64,000 nucleotides of DNA from Halichondria panicea (GCF_963675165.1 NC_087382.1:2271567-2335566), one strand, 5' to 3'; positions 11,050 through 23,690 are shown, numbered from the stretch's first letter. The notes: generated by a model from the letters alone, not told the origin. Translations and numbers: made by a program.

Positions 11050-11630
11050 ATACGATGGCCGCGAAGGGTCACTCACCTACGCCTATGTCGCGCGTGGCTT
11101 TGTTATGCACCTATCAATGCAAAGTCCCACTACCCCCCTCCCGGGACAAGGGGGGATTTCTGGGAGCTTTGTTGTAAAACCTAGCCCTGGAGGTGGGAAC
11201 TTTGTACGTTAGTACTATCATAGCCGTTTGTCTCTATATTGTATTGCAATTATTATTGTGTCAAACTGTCATGCCCTGGGGTATTTGCCAAGGGTTTGTC
11301 AAATAAAATTGCCCAGGGGGAGAGTCTTTTGCACCTCCAAATTGACAAAGCCCCCCATTGTCCTGGGAGGGGGGTAGTGGGGCTTTGCATTGATAGGTGC
11401 ATTAGCCACGCGCGTTAAAAATTAAGCGCTTGTGGTAAGCACATTAAACGTAATTAAATTATTTCTAATGCCCGCGCGGTTAAACAAATAACCGCCAACA
11501 ATTTTTCAGGTAAGTCTGCACAGAGTCAAAGACATAATCGGTCACGCCACCGCGAGCGCAGCTAGCAAAGCTTCTGCGAGCGATTAATTGTGGCAATAGG
11601 CGGACGTGGGTGACCCTTCTTGGCCACCGT
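11050..11630. mobile_element. nested foldback element
   Basis: The outer arms contain 'gggtcactcacctacgcc' (about 11065) and its inverted match 'ggcggacgtgggtgaccc' (about 11600). Inner arms of about 65 bp carry 'atgcacctatcaatgcaaag' (11104-) and the inverse 'ctttgcattgataggtgcat' (-11402), next to C-rich 'ctacccccctcccggg'. The interior is non-coding. A single-ended relative of the inner arm lies at 25036-25141. Confidence 0.7.
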
Positions 11631-11667
11631 ACACTCCTGATATGTAAATGCTTGTATAATTATAATC

Positions 11668-11845
11668 ATACGTATAGCGGGTTATTTTTGTATGGTGGAA
11701 ATTTTTGTTAATTTCATATTGAAGAGCATTATACGAAAATTAAAACTACGAAATTATTCTACCGCAATAGATTCAACATCACTATCCTGAGCTGTATACA
11801 AAAATTTCCCTCAACAAAAATTATCTGCTAGATATACGGTATCAT
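11668..11845. mobile_element. MITE of the CCGTATAGCGGGT family
   Basis: Ends 'cgtatagcgggttattttt' and 'aaaaattatctgctagatat', inner block 'ttctaccgcaatagattcaa' as in the 3151-3336 copy. Confidence 0.7.
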
Positions 11846-13550
11846 GCTTGTATAAAAATTAATTAGCTGTATACACAACTTACCTCTGCGGACTTTTTGT
11901 CCACTGTACAATTATGTCATCTATTTATGTCATTGTCTTCATTGACAAATTGCTTGTCCACCTTCTTTAGCAAATGATGTGTTTAGGTGGCTCGCCACAG
12001 TTTTGAATAAGGATGTCCTTTAAACCTGCAATTTAAAACGGAGAGACATTCATATAAATGTCATCTGTCATTATTGTATACATGTAAGTGGGTTAGATTG
12101 AATTAGAGGGATTTGCAACAGAGTGGTGCACGTTATGCTTTTAGCATTCGTGTTATGCCCTATAAACGAGGCTATTAAACTTTTTGATGGGTAGCTATAA
12201 CTCTTTTAAAATAAGAAAGTTGTGTTTCTTCGAGACATCTCTTTCAGGGCTGTATAACATGCCTATGTATACTTGCTACTGACTGATCAGACCCAGTAAA
12301 AAAAGATATTTCCAAGGTAAGCGTACTGGTGGGCTGAGCACATGCAGTTATATACTTGTAGTTTATATATTTGTAGTTTATTGAGGTGGTAACACTGATT
12401 ATGAATACTTTTGCACATGATGTTTACTGCCTTTGTTGCCAAGCCACACGTTGAGCTTTTATTTGCTTGGCTTTTATCCCTCCAGTTAGACATTGTCCGT
12501 GTACGTCTACTGAGTGGAGAGGTTTTAGTGACGAAATACGCTCCAATTATTGATATTGTATATATCATTTTTATCTCAGAGATCAAAGGAAACAAGTACA
12601 TCTATACAAGGACAACAAGTATAATGTAATTGCACACTCAGATACAGATGGGGGGGGGGGGGGGGTACCAAATTGCACACAACAATCGTTCTTCCTTTCG
12701 GAGTAGGTAAATCAGTTTTCCCTGGTTTCAAGAAACCATGGTCTCACTTGTTGTTGGAGATGTGACGTGACTCGACTAGGGTGCCACCTTCTGCTTGGAT
12801 GAAGGAGTTGATGACCCATTTCTCACTTGTGGGTAGAGTATATAGCTGCAACAAAAGCTTCACTGTATATTTTCAGCTTGCTTAATTGAGCTGAACTAGC
12901 TATATTCTTGCCAGCTGCACATGGTGTTGCTATAGCTTTATGATGTTGCAAACTTGTCCAGCTACATGCAGCTGTCTGTTATCTAGATAGATATAATTAT
13001 AGCTAGTATAGCTACTCTTTTAGGACAACCACTTATCAACTTGCTGTTCTGTCAGCACTGACCGTACCATTTATAGAAGGTATGTTAAGATCTATAATAT
13101 GCACTCAAAAATAATTATAATGAGGGGGTATGATTTATTCTAGACTTATTATTAGACTGCAATGGCTAATTTTCTCCTTTGTTTACCTCGCAGTGTCCCA
13201 AGCTAACAAGTAAATTGTTCCATAGCTACCTCTGCACAAGAGTCACCTACCAGCAGTCATGTTTGTCGAATGTAAATGTCTGCCCTAGATTCTAGAACAT
13301 AATTATTTGGTTGTCCGATGATTCTTATTTCAAATGGGAACAGTTTTTGGACACTGGAATTGGGATACAGTACCAACCTTACCTCTTCAATTTGCTCTGA
13401 CAACGCTCAGCAGGTACGTACTAATTGTGAAAATGATGTACGATGTGACAGCTATGAATGTACATGTCACTTGCTTATGCTTTAATAAATGTGGAGCATC
13501 TTTGAGAGTGCTCTGGCTATATAAATAATCCCTTTTATTTTTTATTTAAC
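11846..13550. other. intergenic, no gene recognised
   Basis: Only short chance frames on both strands. A run of about 18 G lies at 12649-12666. I see no paired splice sites, kinase, Ig or cysteine-rich exon here. Confidence 0.4.
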
Positions 13551-16350
13551 TAGCCATAACTCGAGAAAGAAGCTTTAATGCTAAATCCACAAATCAAAAT
13601 CCAAAAGAACGTGGCTAAAAGCCTATAGAAGCTTTTAGTTTTCGTCGCATTGCAACTGTTGAGCATGCAGTTACAGCTGGAACAGACACACAGACACACA
13701 CACACACAGTCAGCTTTACCGTATCCCTTGTGCGGCTACGCTTCGAGGCATAATTATACAAGTTATTGTCCACATCAGCATTTCAATACACAGCCAAAAA
13801 TCCACGGGCCGTTTCATGCCTGTTACGGGCCCGTTACAGGTATAAATCCACGCGGTGTATTCAACTGTTTGGTTAGATACTGTTTAGCAGCCTGTGGATT
13901 TCAGCATGTAATCAGCCGTGGAACGGGCTGTAAGCAGCCTGAGCACGGCCTGTAAGCAGCGCTATGTTCTCAGTTAGTTCCGGTTTGCTTTTATACAGTT
14001 AAAAGCTGAGTTTGGCATGAATAATTCAACGAAGTGTTAAAATTTTTAAGAAACAAACATAGCCAGACAGTTCGACAGTTTACAACACTAATAGGAATGT
14101 TTCTTCTAGTGCTTGTGCTGCTCGAGTGTGTCACTGTGTGTATAAAGAAGACACGTGAATAATGGTTGGAAAGAAAATAATGTTTCTTACATTTATAAAT
14201 TTTCTGTTTGACTGTTTGTACTACCAGCCATGTCCTCTGTCACAATGTGTGTATAAAGAAGACATGTGAATATCGTTGCAAAGAAAATAATGTTTCTTAC
14301 CAATATAATGTGTTGTTCGACTGTTCGTACTGTCCACAGACCAGCCATGTCCTCTGTCACTGTGTATATAGTGAATATCGTTGCAAAGAAAATAATGTTT
14401 CTTACCAATATAATGTGTTGTTCGACTGTTCGTACTGTCCACAGACCAGCCATGTCCTCTGTCACTGTGTATATAGTGAATATCGTTGCAAAGAAAATAA
14501 TGTTTCTTACCAATATAATGTGTTGTTCGACTGTTCGTACTGTCCACAGACCAGCCATGTCCTCTGTCACTGTGTATATAGTGAATATCGTTGCAAAGAA
14601 AATAATGTTTCTTACCAATATAATGTGTTGTTTGACTGTTCGTACTGTCCACAGACCAGCCATGTCCTCTGTCACTGTGTATATAGTGAATATGGTTGCA
14701 AAGAAAATAATGTTTCTTACCATTATACATTTTTTGTTTGACTGTTTGTACTGTCACAGACCAGCCATGTCCACAGCCAGTAACTTAACTAAAGCAAAAC
14801 ACAAACAAAGTTTTTATAATTATTATGAATGATTGCTTACCTGCCAAATTCTGATAGTTCCTAAAGTATAGGTGTGTCCACGATGCTGTAATTAGACCAA
14901 CCAATGTAAACGACAATAATTATTATTGTAAAATACCTTCTGGTCATGATGGGTTGAAATCATTGATGGCATGAGCATTCCAATTTATATATGTACATCT
15001 GTATGTGTGCATCAGTACACGAGTTTAAAGTGAGTTAAATAATTATTAATTGGCTCACATTCTCAAGTAGTGTGACAAGGAACCTCAATCTCGAGCTCAA
15101 TCAGTACAGTAATGATGACATAGACACAGGTACATCTGTGTGTGCATACATACGTAAACGAGTTCGAGTAAGTGAGTCAATAATAGAACCTGAATCTCGA
15201 GCTCGTAAAGTAATGATGACACAATATCATAGGTATACATTTTATATACCTCGTACTCACTTATATAGTAGTCGTTGTAGAGGTCCTTTTTAGATGTGTA
15301 TTCCTATACATAAGCAGCATATTGACCAACATTTTAAAAACCAGCTGAGCACTCACTTATATTAAACGTTGTAGAAGAAGTCAACAACCTGCGTCAGAGG
15401 CAACCAGATCTGCAATACGAAATAACTCCGTCAACATAATTATTTATACATTACCACATAAGCACACCTTGTAGCCTATAGAGCTAGACTCCTAGAGACA
15501 GTGAAAGAAGAATTGCAGAGACATCTAGCAGCTGACAAATGGACAGAAGTGAGTATTAATTAGACCTACTATACTAGCTCCTTATTTAGACTCTACTTAC
15601 TTCCTCTCTCTCTCTTTTCTTGCTAGCTGGCCTTGGCAGTCAGCTCCATAAATAATATAATTACTCCATCCATCCTTTAAAGCTGCAACTGAACGAGAAC
15701 ATCAAACTGAAGCACCTTTTCAGTCTCTTGGTGGATTTTGTAGCTAAGCAACTTTCTCTCTGCGCATGCGCATACACTGGCTGCACAGGCTGTAAGCAGG
15801 ACGTGGGTGGTACAGGCTGAAACAGGCCCGTTATTTACGGTCCGTATTCAGGACAGGATGTACGTGCTGTAACAGGCCTGTGGTTCCAGGATGTAAGCGG
15901 GCCGTGGGCGATTACATCCGCATACAGGCCCGTATTCCGGCCTGTATTCAACTGATTTTCCCCACGGGCCTGAAACAGGCCTGTGGATTTTTGGCTGTGT
16001 ATGCCAGGGAGATAATGATAAATGCGCTAACCACATTTTTCTAGTTGCTATATATGATACAGATGGCACTTACTGCCTTGACAACCACACGTTCGAATAA
16101 CGGCCGCGGATAATTTTTTTACTAAAACTGCTGCTAAAAATGTTATTATGCCTCGAGGCGTAGCCGCACGAGGGATACGGTAAAGCTGACTGTGTGTGTG
16201 TTTGTGTGTCTGTGTGTCTGTTCCAGCTGTAACTGCTCAACGGTTGCAATGCGACGAAAACTAACAGCTTCTATAGGCTTCTAGCCACGTTCTCTTGGAT
16301 TTTGATTCGTGGATTAGCAAACTAAAGCTTCTTTCTCGAGTTATGGCTAG
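13551..16350. mobile_element. 2.8-kb composite element with long inverted repeats
   Basis: The terminal arms (13551-13752 and 16141-16350) are about 200-bp inverted copies. They contain 'gccataactcgagaaagaag', a short CA/GT tract and 'cttgtgcggctacgcttcgaggca'. An inner pair of arms (13777-13965 and about 15787-16000) is rich in 'acaggcctgt/acgggccc' palindromes. Between them sit the 105-bp tandem array and A/T-rich sequence. A short coding-like piece at about 15490-15545 (LETVKEELQRHLAADKWTE, followed by GTGAGT) may be a captured exon, but I cannot support it as a gene. Confidence 0.65.
14225..14770. repeat. tandem repeat, 105-bp unit, about five copies
   Basis: 'ccagccatgtcctctgtcac' recurs at 14342, 14447, 14552, 14657 and 14762, an exact 105-bp period, with more diverged copies at the left edge. 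As 105 is divisible by three and the unit lacks stops in several frames, open frames of about 180 codons run through it on both strands. These are artefacts of the period, not genes. Confidence 0.9.
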
Positions 16351-16975
16351 TTTGACTCACATTGAAGGCTGTTGCAGTCTCTTCAGAATCTTTCATAGCA
16401 TCATCTGTCCGCACATACTTTCTATTCAACATATGAGTTAGCCTTGCACTAAAGCGCTAGCTTTTTGTTAGCTACAAGACTCAGAAAATATCTGTTAAAA
16501 CAGCTAGCTAGCAGTAGCCATTGATTTGTTTGGACACACCCTTTATTATTCCTGTGGATGTAATGCGCATGCGCGCTCATTCCCCACGTGTGAGAAACCA
16601 AGATCCAGATCCAGATCCTCCTGGCAGAATCATCTTTGTCTTGAGGGCCTGGTAAGCCACAAAACACTACCATATAACAATATAGATAACAATATGCATG
16701 TACACAGGTCTGATATTATATACACTGAACTACAGATCCTGGAAGAATCAATTTTCTTCTTTCTTGAGGTCCTGGTAAGCCACATAATACAATAAATAAC
16801 AACAATAGATGCATGTAAATAAGTCTTTTCTTCTCAGTGACTTTATATAGGTAAGCTAACTTTAATATAAAATTCATTATAGAAACTAATATAACACTCT
16901 AATACTTTTGAGCGAAAGCAAAAACATGGCGAGAGGCATTAGCACAGCGCCAGCTTGAACACTAGTTAAAACTGC
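16141..16975 (+). mobile_element. dispersed element family ('CTCGAGGCGTAGCC'), copy A
   Basis: It starts with 'cctcgaggcgtagccgcac', followed by a GT microsatellite, 'ccacgttctcttggattttgattc', 'tatgagttagcc' and an end block 'gagaggcattagcacagcgcc'. A second copy in the same order interrupts an RTK2 intron at 42988-43705. The right half appears inverted at 23690-24000. Its left 210 bp also form the right arm of the composite element ending at 16350. Non-coding. Confidence 0.65.
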
Positions 16976-17143
16976 ATCACAAACGGTTAATAATCAATAG
17001 TATGGCTACTCGTGCAATAAGGGATTTATAACAAGCACTGGCAAGGTTAATAGTTAGTATCCTTGCCATTGCTTGTTACTTGTGCTATTAATCCTATATT
17101 GCACTCTTAGCCATACGTACCATACTAGCTGTATAATTATGTA

Positions 17144-18095
17144 TTAAGGCCACCATAGACCAGGCAACTTTCAGGCAATTTGTTGCCTCAACAACTGCCT
17201 CGTGTATGTTACAAATTGCTTACAATCTGTTGTATGCAAGTTGTTGCCTGACCATGGTCAATAGATTTCCTGAAAGATCAAAGGATTTACTTTATCATTT
17301 ATTTGTTACACTAAGTCCGACACTACCTATATGCTGTCATAATGAAAGCACGCGGGTGCTGATGCCTCAGTGGAGGTGCCAAAGCTACATAACATAAATC
17401 TATACTAACAGCTTTATACACACAATAAACATTTTTGCATCAGGCAGCATCACAGGGAAACTTGGGTAATGATTGACCATGATTGTATTAATGGCTGCAT
17501 GAGCTCTCTTATCACTCTTGCAGCTACCATGCAATAGCAAGCGTTCTAGTGCAGAGCGAATTACTAAGTAGAGTAGCAACACTCAGTGAATAACGAACTC
17601 TTCTGAAAAGGCTGCAATGGCATTCCAAGTAAGCAAAATTCGAGAACAAAGCATTCAAGTATTTTGCAAATCCACAAATGAAAACATGACTATAGAAACT
17701 CTTATACCTGCACTTCATGATCCTTGAGCAGCTGTATAACAGTCTACACACACAAACACACTACTGTATACGTCGCTTGCGCATGTGCACCGAAGCATGA
17801 TTATCTGAACTAGTATCAAAAGCCATTTGTGAGTGGTAGAGGTTACTAGTGAATTTGAGACCCTGGTTTTATAAAGCCCCAAAATTAAGTTCGTATCCAT
17901 TTTTCTGACCAAATGACTCTATTTCGATGATTTCCCCTCCTTTCCCTTAGTGTCGTAACCAAACTTTTAACCACTAGTTTGGATACAAGGTCATGGTACA
18001 AGTATTGCATTCAGCGAGTTGCTTGTTGGTTGCTTGCAAATTTGCGGCAATCTGTTGCTTACGAAATTGCCTGAAAGTTGCCTGGTGCCCTTAAT
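17144..18095. mobile_element. DNA-transposon-like element with about 35-bp inverted ends
   Basis: 'ccaggcaactttcaggcaat' at the left end is matched exactly inverted at the right end ('attgcctgaaagttgcctgg', 18065-18085). Subterminal blocks rich in 'gttgc' are also inverted. No transposase frame survives in the roughly 950-bp interior. Confidence 0.75.
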
Positions 18096-18280
18096 AGATA
18101 ATCATAACAATATATATCCTTTACCAAATCATGTATCGAGCGACCGTGTAACATGGAAGGGACTGTATGACTTTTATTACACACTTATTACCTTGACAAC
18201 ATAACCAAAGTTGCAGAACCTGAAGTATAATTATAGGTTTGTACACTCAATAACCAATTGCATAATGTTCACGGAAGTCG

Positions 18281-18412
18281 GTACAATATGTAAGTGTACA
18301 AATTTGTACAATATGAAAGTGTACAAATTTGTACAATATGAAAGTGTGCAAATTTGTACAATATGAAAGTGTACAAATTTGTACAATATGAAAGTGTACA
18401 AATTTGTACAAA
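18281..18412. repeat. 25-bp tandem repeat with palindromic core
   Basis: About five copies of a unit of GTACAAATTTGTAC plus 'aatatgaaagt'. The core is a perfect palindrome in each unit. Confidence 0.9.
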
Positions 18413-19121
18413 TAACCAATACAAATAACCAATAATTATGTTACTTTAGTCACATATTTACTCCCTCCAGATCTATTCCTCTACTGGAAAACCCTGGAAA
18501 ATCCGGGATCCTAAGAACAGAAGGAAAACTGCTGTTTTACTATTTGGATTTACGCTATTGCAAACAGGAATTTTTTTCGCAAATGCACTATTGAGCAGTG
18601 ATGAAACTGTATGCTAAGTTACAGTCATTTTTCCTCGAGTGAAGACCAGTGACACGTTATTCCACTAATCTGATAGTATTTATGTGTGTGTTTATGTGTT
18701 AGAAAGATAACATATTTATTTATTTATCTTCACAATGCAAATACTACACATACTAAAGGTTGCGAATTGGCAAGTTGTGTCAATTATTACTCTATATTTT
18801 GTTTTTATTCGCATATCATAAAGGGAAGGTTAACTTCATAAGGTGACTATATAGACAGATAACTAAGTCAGATAAGTATGGTATACTGTTGCAATTGTTT
18901 TTTTGGGCGAAGCCACTATACCTAAAACATTGTGGCAATACAGCAGCATAATAATACATACCTCCAATTATGTCGATACTTTACAGTGGTCTGGTCATAC
19001 AAGGGTGTCCAGTATAATGCTCTCTCCAACACGTGTCACTTTCAACATCATCCTGCAATAATTATGGTTTTTCACATCAATTCTTACAACAATAATTAAT
19101 TAAAAAAGTACGACCACCACA

Positions 19122-19665
19122 GGGGCGTTTCTAGAGATTGAAGCAGAGGGGTGCTCAAGAGCACAGAAAAAATGAGGTCGCGCGCATAGCGCGCGCGATT
19201 TTCCTCCTCCGCATTTATTGCGGTGCGTCTTTTACATGCATAGCGTGACAATTATGAGTCAGTCATCTTGTAGGATCTCCATGCACTATTCCCCTGGAGT
19301 ACATCCTAGCAAACTGGTCAATCACTGCAATGGGGATGTCCAGTCAGTCTAGTGTTAGTCATTGCTTCACACACTTCACAGTATCTCTCAGTGGAGCAAG
19401 AGGTGACTGCACTGGGAGAGTGCAGAGGTATTATGCATTACATAACAACATTGGAATGGCAATGCTGATTGCGCATGCTCAATTGGGCGTGGTCATGACT
19501 TGTCAAGATAGCTGCACACACGTACCTCTGGAGCTGCACTATACAGTTACTAATAATAGCTATAGCTAGCTACTGAGTGATAGGATTAGTTTCATGGTTG
19601 TCTGGGAGGACAGGGGGGTGCTCAAGCCCCCAAAGCCCCCCATTGTACACGCCACTGCACCATTT
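19122..19665. mobile_element. probable foldback/MITE ('ggggtgctcaag' arms)
   Basis: 'gcagaggggtgctcaagagc' near 19143 and 'ggggggtgctcaagccccc' near 19613, with flanking 'ggggcgtttctaga' and 'gtacacgccactgc', look like the two ends of one element. 'gcgcgcatagcgcgcgcg' lies near the left end. The arms are imperfect, so confidence is limited. Confidence 0.35.
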
Positions 19666-20080
19666 TGAAAGAACTTTAGACGTGAGAGGGAATTAGGCGT
19701 ATTTTTGGGAATGGCGTGGTTTCCCTCTGGGCAGTTGGCGTCTCACAACTATAATGTATATACACGTGAAAAGCAGTAGATCTAGTATGTACAATAATTA
19801 TAAATCAATATATTGAAACATAGCATAGTATGTACAGCATATAGCTAAGTAACTAGTCTAGCTACGATACTCGAGGTGACTAGGATTGTCTCTTTGTTTG
19901 TTTTTTTGCAAAATGTATACTTGCAACGTGCAACAACGCTTTTAGTACAGTGTAAACGTACTGGCGTACTACATAAACGGAACTTATATTGACCGCTTAC
20001 TGCATTATACAATAATAGTGCAACGTACGCTATGACAAGTACAGTCGAAAACGGCAGTGGTTCTTGGTCAGACATGCATG

Positions 20081-20732
20081 CAATGAAACTAAGCTTTATG
20101 TGTTAACGAATAGCTATAGCGCTCCGGACATTCACCGGGACCAGAGTAGTCTCACAGTAAAGAACTGTGAGTTTAAAATCCTGTATGACACCCAGGATTT
20201 TAAAGTAGAGGGGGGAAATATAAGGCATTCTTTTAAAAAAAGTCAACTGCATGTTATTTCAATACCCTGGTTAGTATACAGGCTATGGATACTCAGTCAT
20301 ACAACATTACTAATACCTGAATGCACATTTTAGGGGGGGGGGGTTGGAGCCAGAGGGGGATGCTCCCCCTGTGTACTGTATGACACCTTGGTACAATTGG
20401 CACAATAATTATTACAATGTATACAATATAGCTGTGCAATTACATTGTACAGATGCTCCCCTGTGTACTGTATGACACTGGTACAATACAATAGCTGTGC
20501 AATTACATTGTACAGATGCTCCCCTGTGTACTGTATGACACCTGGTACAATACAAAAGCTGTGCAATTACATTGTACAGAATGCTCCCCTGTGTACTGTA
20601 TGACACCTGGTACAATACAAAAGCTGTGCAATTACATTGTACAGATGCTCCCCTGTGTACTGTATGACACTGGTACAATACAATGAAACTAAGCTTTATG
20701 TGTTAACGAATAGCTATAGTGCTTCGGACATT
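20081..20732. repeat. 600-bp direct duplication flanking a tandem array
   Basis: A segment of about 50 bp beginning 'caatgaaactaagctttatg' at 20081 is repeated in the same orientation at 20681, exactly 600 bp away, with few changes. Between them lie unrelated sequence and the roughly 62-bp tandem array. Confidence 0.75.
20366..20680. repeat. tandem repeat, about 62-bp unit, about five copies
   Basis: The unit contains 'tgctcccctgtgtactgtat', 'gacacctggtacaata' and 'gctgtgcaattacattgtac'. Unit length varies by one to three bases between copies. Long minus-strand frames through it are artefacts. Confidence 0.9.
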
Positions 20733-20989
20733 CAATTATGGGTATTGAATTGGGTAATGAAAATTGAGCCATTTTGGGAACTACGGCATAATGATATTAT
20801 TATGGTTTGTCTCTAGAAACAGTGACCTTATAATTCTGGAGACCCTGGAAAGTGTAAACATTGCTAGTGTTAACAGAACACAATGGAATATCTATATAGA
20901 GTAGGCATAAGAAAATAAGAGTGTCAAACTACTGATAGCTCTACAAGGCCGTAATTGTGAACTAGAGAAGGGTTTCATATTAAAGAAAC

Positions 20990-21240
20990 TAGATCATGGA
21001 TTCCGCTCAGAATTGTGTGACCATCCTGTTAATTTGCCCTACTGCATGAAACCTTTCTATGACCACCAAAATACCCCCCACCATGGCATGCACGTAACTA
21101 GCTGGCTAGCTAGCTATTAGGCTTAGTTCTAAATGAAACATAGAGCTCCTAGCTTTTACAGTAGCTTTTACTATAGATAGAAGAAAAGACATTTTGCTGC
21201 AAGACCAACCCCGCGCCCCTCTTTCTTGGAAGCTCCCCCC
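20990..21240. repeat. dispersed repeat, copy 2 of 3
   Basis: Same order of blocks as 1497-1700: 'tgtgaccatcctgtt', 'ctttctatgaccacc', 'gctgcaagaccaaccccg', 'ccctctttcttgga'. It lies 3' of gene D on the minus strand. Confidence 0.6.
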
Positions 21241-21479
21241 CCCCGAAAAACATAAGCCAAATAACCTAATTTAACTCTAGTAACCCCCCTACACCTTTCT
21301 ACCATCCACACAAAATGGAGCATCATGGATATTTGATAGTAAACAAGCTAAACAATGCACCACAGTAACGAAATTAATGGTGACCTGTAAAAACAAAGTG
21401 TTGGCAGAACAAGGGGAGACATGAAACACAAAAAACAAAACATTGATTAAGAGCTATACCAAAGTCTCTTGAAGTTTAA

Positions 21480-22281
21480 TTACAGGCTGGTGTCCAGATC
21501 AACTTTACTAGAATCAGCCGATGATGTCATTACATCACTCGATGATTCTGGGTATGGGCCTGTGAAGCCTGTGATGATGACTTTGGTTTGAGTGTGCTTT
21601 CTCCATAAAATGTATACAAGGAATCCAGTTATGCTGATCAGTAACGCCACAGCGAGAACTACGATAATAGTCACTAATATGAATGTAAGAGAATTGTTCG
21701 GAATATTGCCTGCACTTGTGACACTGTCTGGTGACGTCTGCTGCGTTGTGGACCCATTAGTGGCAGTCCCCATAGTGGCAGTCCCCGCAGTGGCAGTCCC
21801 TATATATAGAAATAAGAATATACACGACAACTTATTGATGTGCTACAGTACTTTTATGTCCGGACACTGCCAAAATGGCTAACACACCAAATTACAATGA
21901 CTATAATTATAGGCTCGGATACCTCTCAAAACAAATTAATAATGCTTAACGAGCTTTCAACATTATATTTAAAAATTGCCTAATATAATTATACAGTGTA
22001 TACATTGTACACCCACCAAGTGATGTATGTTTCAGGTAGCTATACCATGATAAAATTAATAACGAGCTTTCAATTATCATATACCGTATAGCGGGTAAGT
22101 TTCGTGGGGTAAAAAATTCGTTCAACTCGAGAAATGGTGGTATTCGTGAGTAAAAATTTCGTTTAGTCTCGTGGCTGCACGGCATTCCTACGTTTCAATA
22201 AGCCACGCCTACGTTAAAATTTTGTGGAGGTCAGCCTGCCCACGAAAATAACGAATATTTTACCCCACGAAAATTACCCGC

Positions 22282-22370
<89 letters not shown>

Positions 22371-23540
22371 ATGCATAGGTGTGTGTGTGTGCATGTGTGT
22401 GTGTGTGTGTGTGCGTGATTCACTTACTTTCTGATGGCAACGTTGGGCTCAGGAAGTTGTTACAACGATCAACAGAGGAGCAACAAGAAACGATCTTTGA
22501 TTCACTATATGCAGAGCAGTTGATAAACCTTTCATCCACGCAGCCCCACACTCGCGAGTTACCCAATCGATTCAGTTCCACATAGCAACGCTTCCCGAGG
22601 CAATATCCAGGGTGTCCATTTAATGGAACTCCTTCAATTCTATTCTCACACTCTATCACTGTATATAATAATGGAGAGGAAGAAACCATATCACAACAAA
22701 CTCCAAAGAGATATACCCACTGTAAGACAGGAAACTGAGCATATGCCTAAGCATAATACGCATTGTACATCCACCAAGTGATACAAGTTTCAATTAAGTA
22801 AGCTACAAAACAAATATAAAATGCTTACTTAACGAGCTTTCAATTATTACATAAACACAAACATACAATTGCCATCTGTTGTGATGCTTGCAGTGGCAGC
22901 AATTACTTCATTGGTTGTGGACGAGACGTATTCTTCAGTGGTAGAGTCTTCATTAGTAGACTGTGAAATGATTGTCGGTGAAGTTGTTGCGGCAGTTTCA
23001 TTTGTTGTTGCAATGGTCGTTAGTTTATTTGTTGATGCCATGGCTGTTGGTTCATTTGTTGATGCAATGGTTGTTGGTACGTTTGTTGGTACTGTGGGTT
23101 CACTGGGTTCACTGGGTAGACGAGGGAATAGTTGAGTGTTGCAGTTTGCTTCACTAATGCAGCATTGTACAACATTCGTGCTCGTATCTCGCTGTCCACT
23201 GCAAGATTCTCTCCAGTGAGGGTTGGCGTTCTTGTTCAAACAGTAGTAATTTGTAATTGGTTCGTTTGATAGGTAATCTAATCCACGTTCTGCAACACAC
23301 AAGTCATCACAGCAAGTGGTGCTAAATATTGAAAAAGTCGACTTGCAGCACACTGCAGCAAAGAAAACACATTAGATATTTATTATTAACAACTCTACTG
23401 ATATGATAAAATACGTGAATCAAGGTAGCTAGTGTGCGTGTTACTTGTAGGATACTAGGCAATACCAACTCACCAGCTTGAGTAGCTGACGGTAGAGATG
23501 TGAGAAATATCAACAGCAACAAAAGACAGCCACTCCACAT
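21480..23540 (-). CDS. gene D: kinase-less transmembrane protein with two three-finger (activin-receptor/Ly6-like) domains
   Basis: Four exons: 23474-23540, 22867-23352, 22428-22658, 21480-21799 (367 aa). All three introns are phase 1. Exon 1 encodes the signal peptide (MWSGCLLLLLIFLTSLPSA). Exon 2 carries a Cys-rich domain with CCDDLC, YYCLN and QCCISEANCN, followed by a Ser/Thr-rich mucin-like stalk with repeated 'STNEP/L' blocks. Exon 3 carries a second Cys-rich domain with GYCLGKRCYVELN, WGCVDERFINC and SCCSSVDRCNN; the closing CC-x4-CN pattern is typical of TGF-beta/activin receptor ectodomains and Ly6 proteins. Exon 4 has a stalk, a single TM segment and a short tail with PESSSDVMTSS. 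There is no kinase or death domain. The architecture resembles BAMBI-like pseudoreceptors, but the ligand is unknown. Expected as a type I plasma-membrane protein. Confidence 0.75.
22083..22290. mobile_element. MITE of the CCGTATAGCGGGT family, within gene D intron 3
   Basis: Ends 'accgtatagcgggtaagttt' and 'acgaaaattacccgctatat'; inner arms 'ggtaaaaaattcg' and 'cgaatattttacc'. The right end runs directly into the GT microsatellite. Confidence 0.75.
22286..22414. repeat. (GT)n microsatellite next to gene D exon 3 donor
   Basis: About 60 GT units with a few interruptions ('gcatgcatag'). On the minus strand this is a CA repeat starting about 13 bases inside intron 3, directly after GTAAGTGAATCAC. 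The paralogous intron of gene B has a CA repeat in the same place. Confidence 0.9.
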
Positions 23541-23690
23541 GTTGACCTTCTCAGCTTTAGCTTCAGTTCTCTCGTAGATATTTATATAATCTGCACATTG
23601 ACTCAGGAACACGAAACTTATGAAACGGGGAAACATGATATCATTAGTTAGTGGTCAAGTGTGTGATAATTGCGCATGCGCAAAACATAA
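22420..23690. repeat. segmental duplication block 1 (partner 29390-30650)
   Basis: Exons 1-3 of genes D and B, their introns and about 100 bp of promoter sequence are nearly identical. Shared intron tracts include 'aacaactctactgatatgat' and 'ggatactaggcaataccaac'. The transmembrane exons and their flanks are much more diverged, so the duplication or conversion tract ends in intron 3. Confidence 0.85.
23671..23682. promoter_or_regulatory. NRF-1-like palindrome upstream of gene D
   Basis: TGCGCATGCGCA lies 131 bp upstream of the gene D start codon. It matches the NRF-1 consensus. The same 12-mer occurs upstream of gene B, gene E/RTK1 and RTK5. Confidence 0.55.

Noticed and set aside
14193-14832. 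Long open frames on both strands over the tandem array
   Set aside because: The 105-bp period is a multiple of three, which keeps several frames open at once; all simply repeat the same 35 residues.
15490-15545. Real exon LETVKEELQRHLAADKWTE
   Set aside because: It has a plausible acceptor and donor, but no neighbouring exon can be joined and it lies inside a repeat element; kept only as a note.
18231-18432. CRISPR array
   Set aside because: The 25-bp units at 18281-18412 are contiguous tandem repeats without spacers, and the window is eukaryotic.
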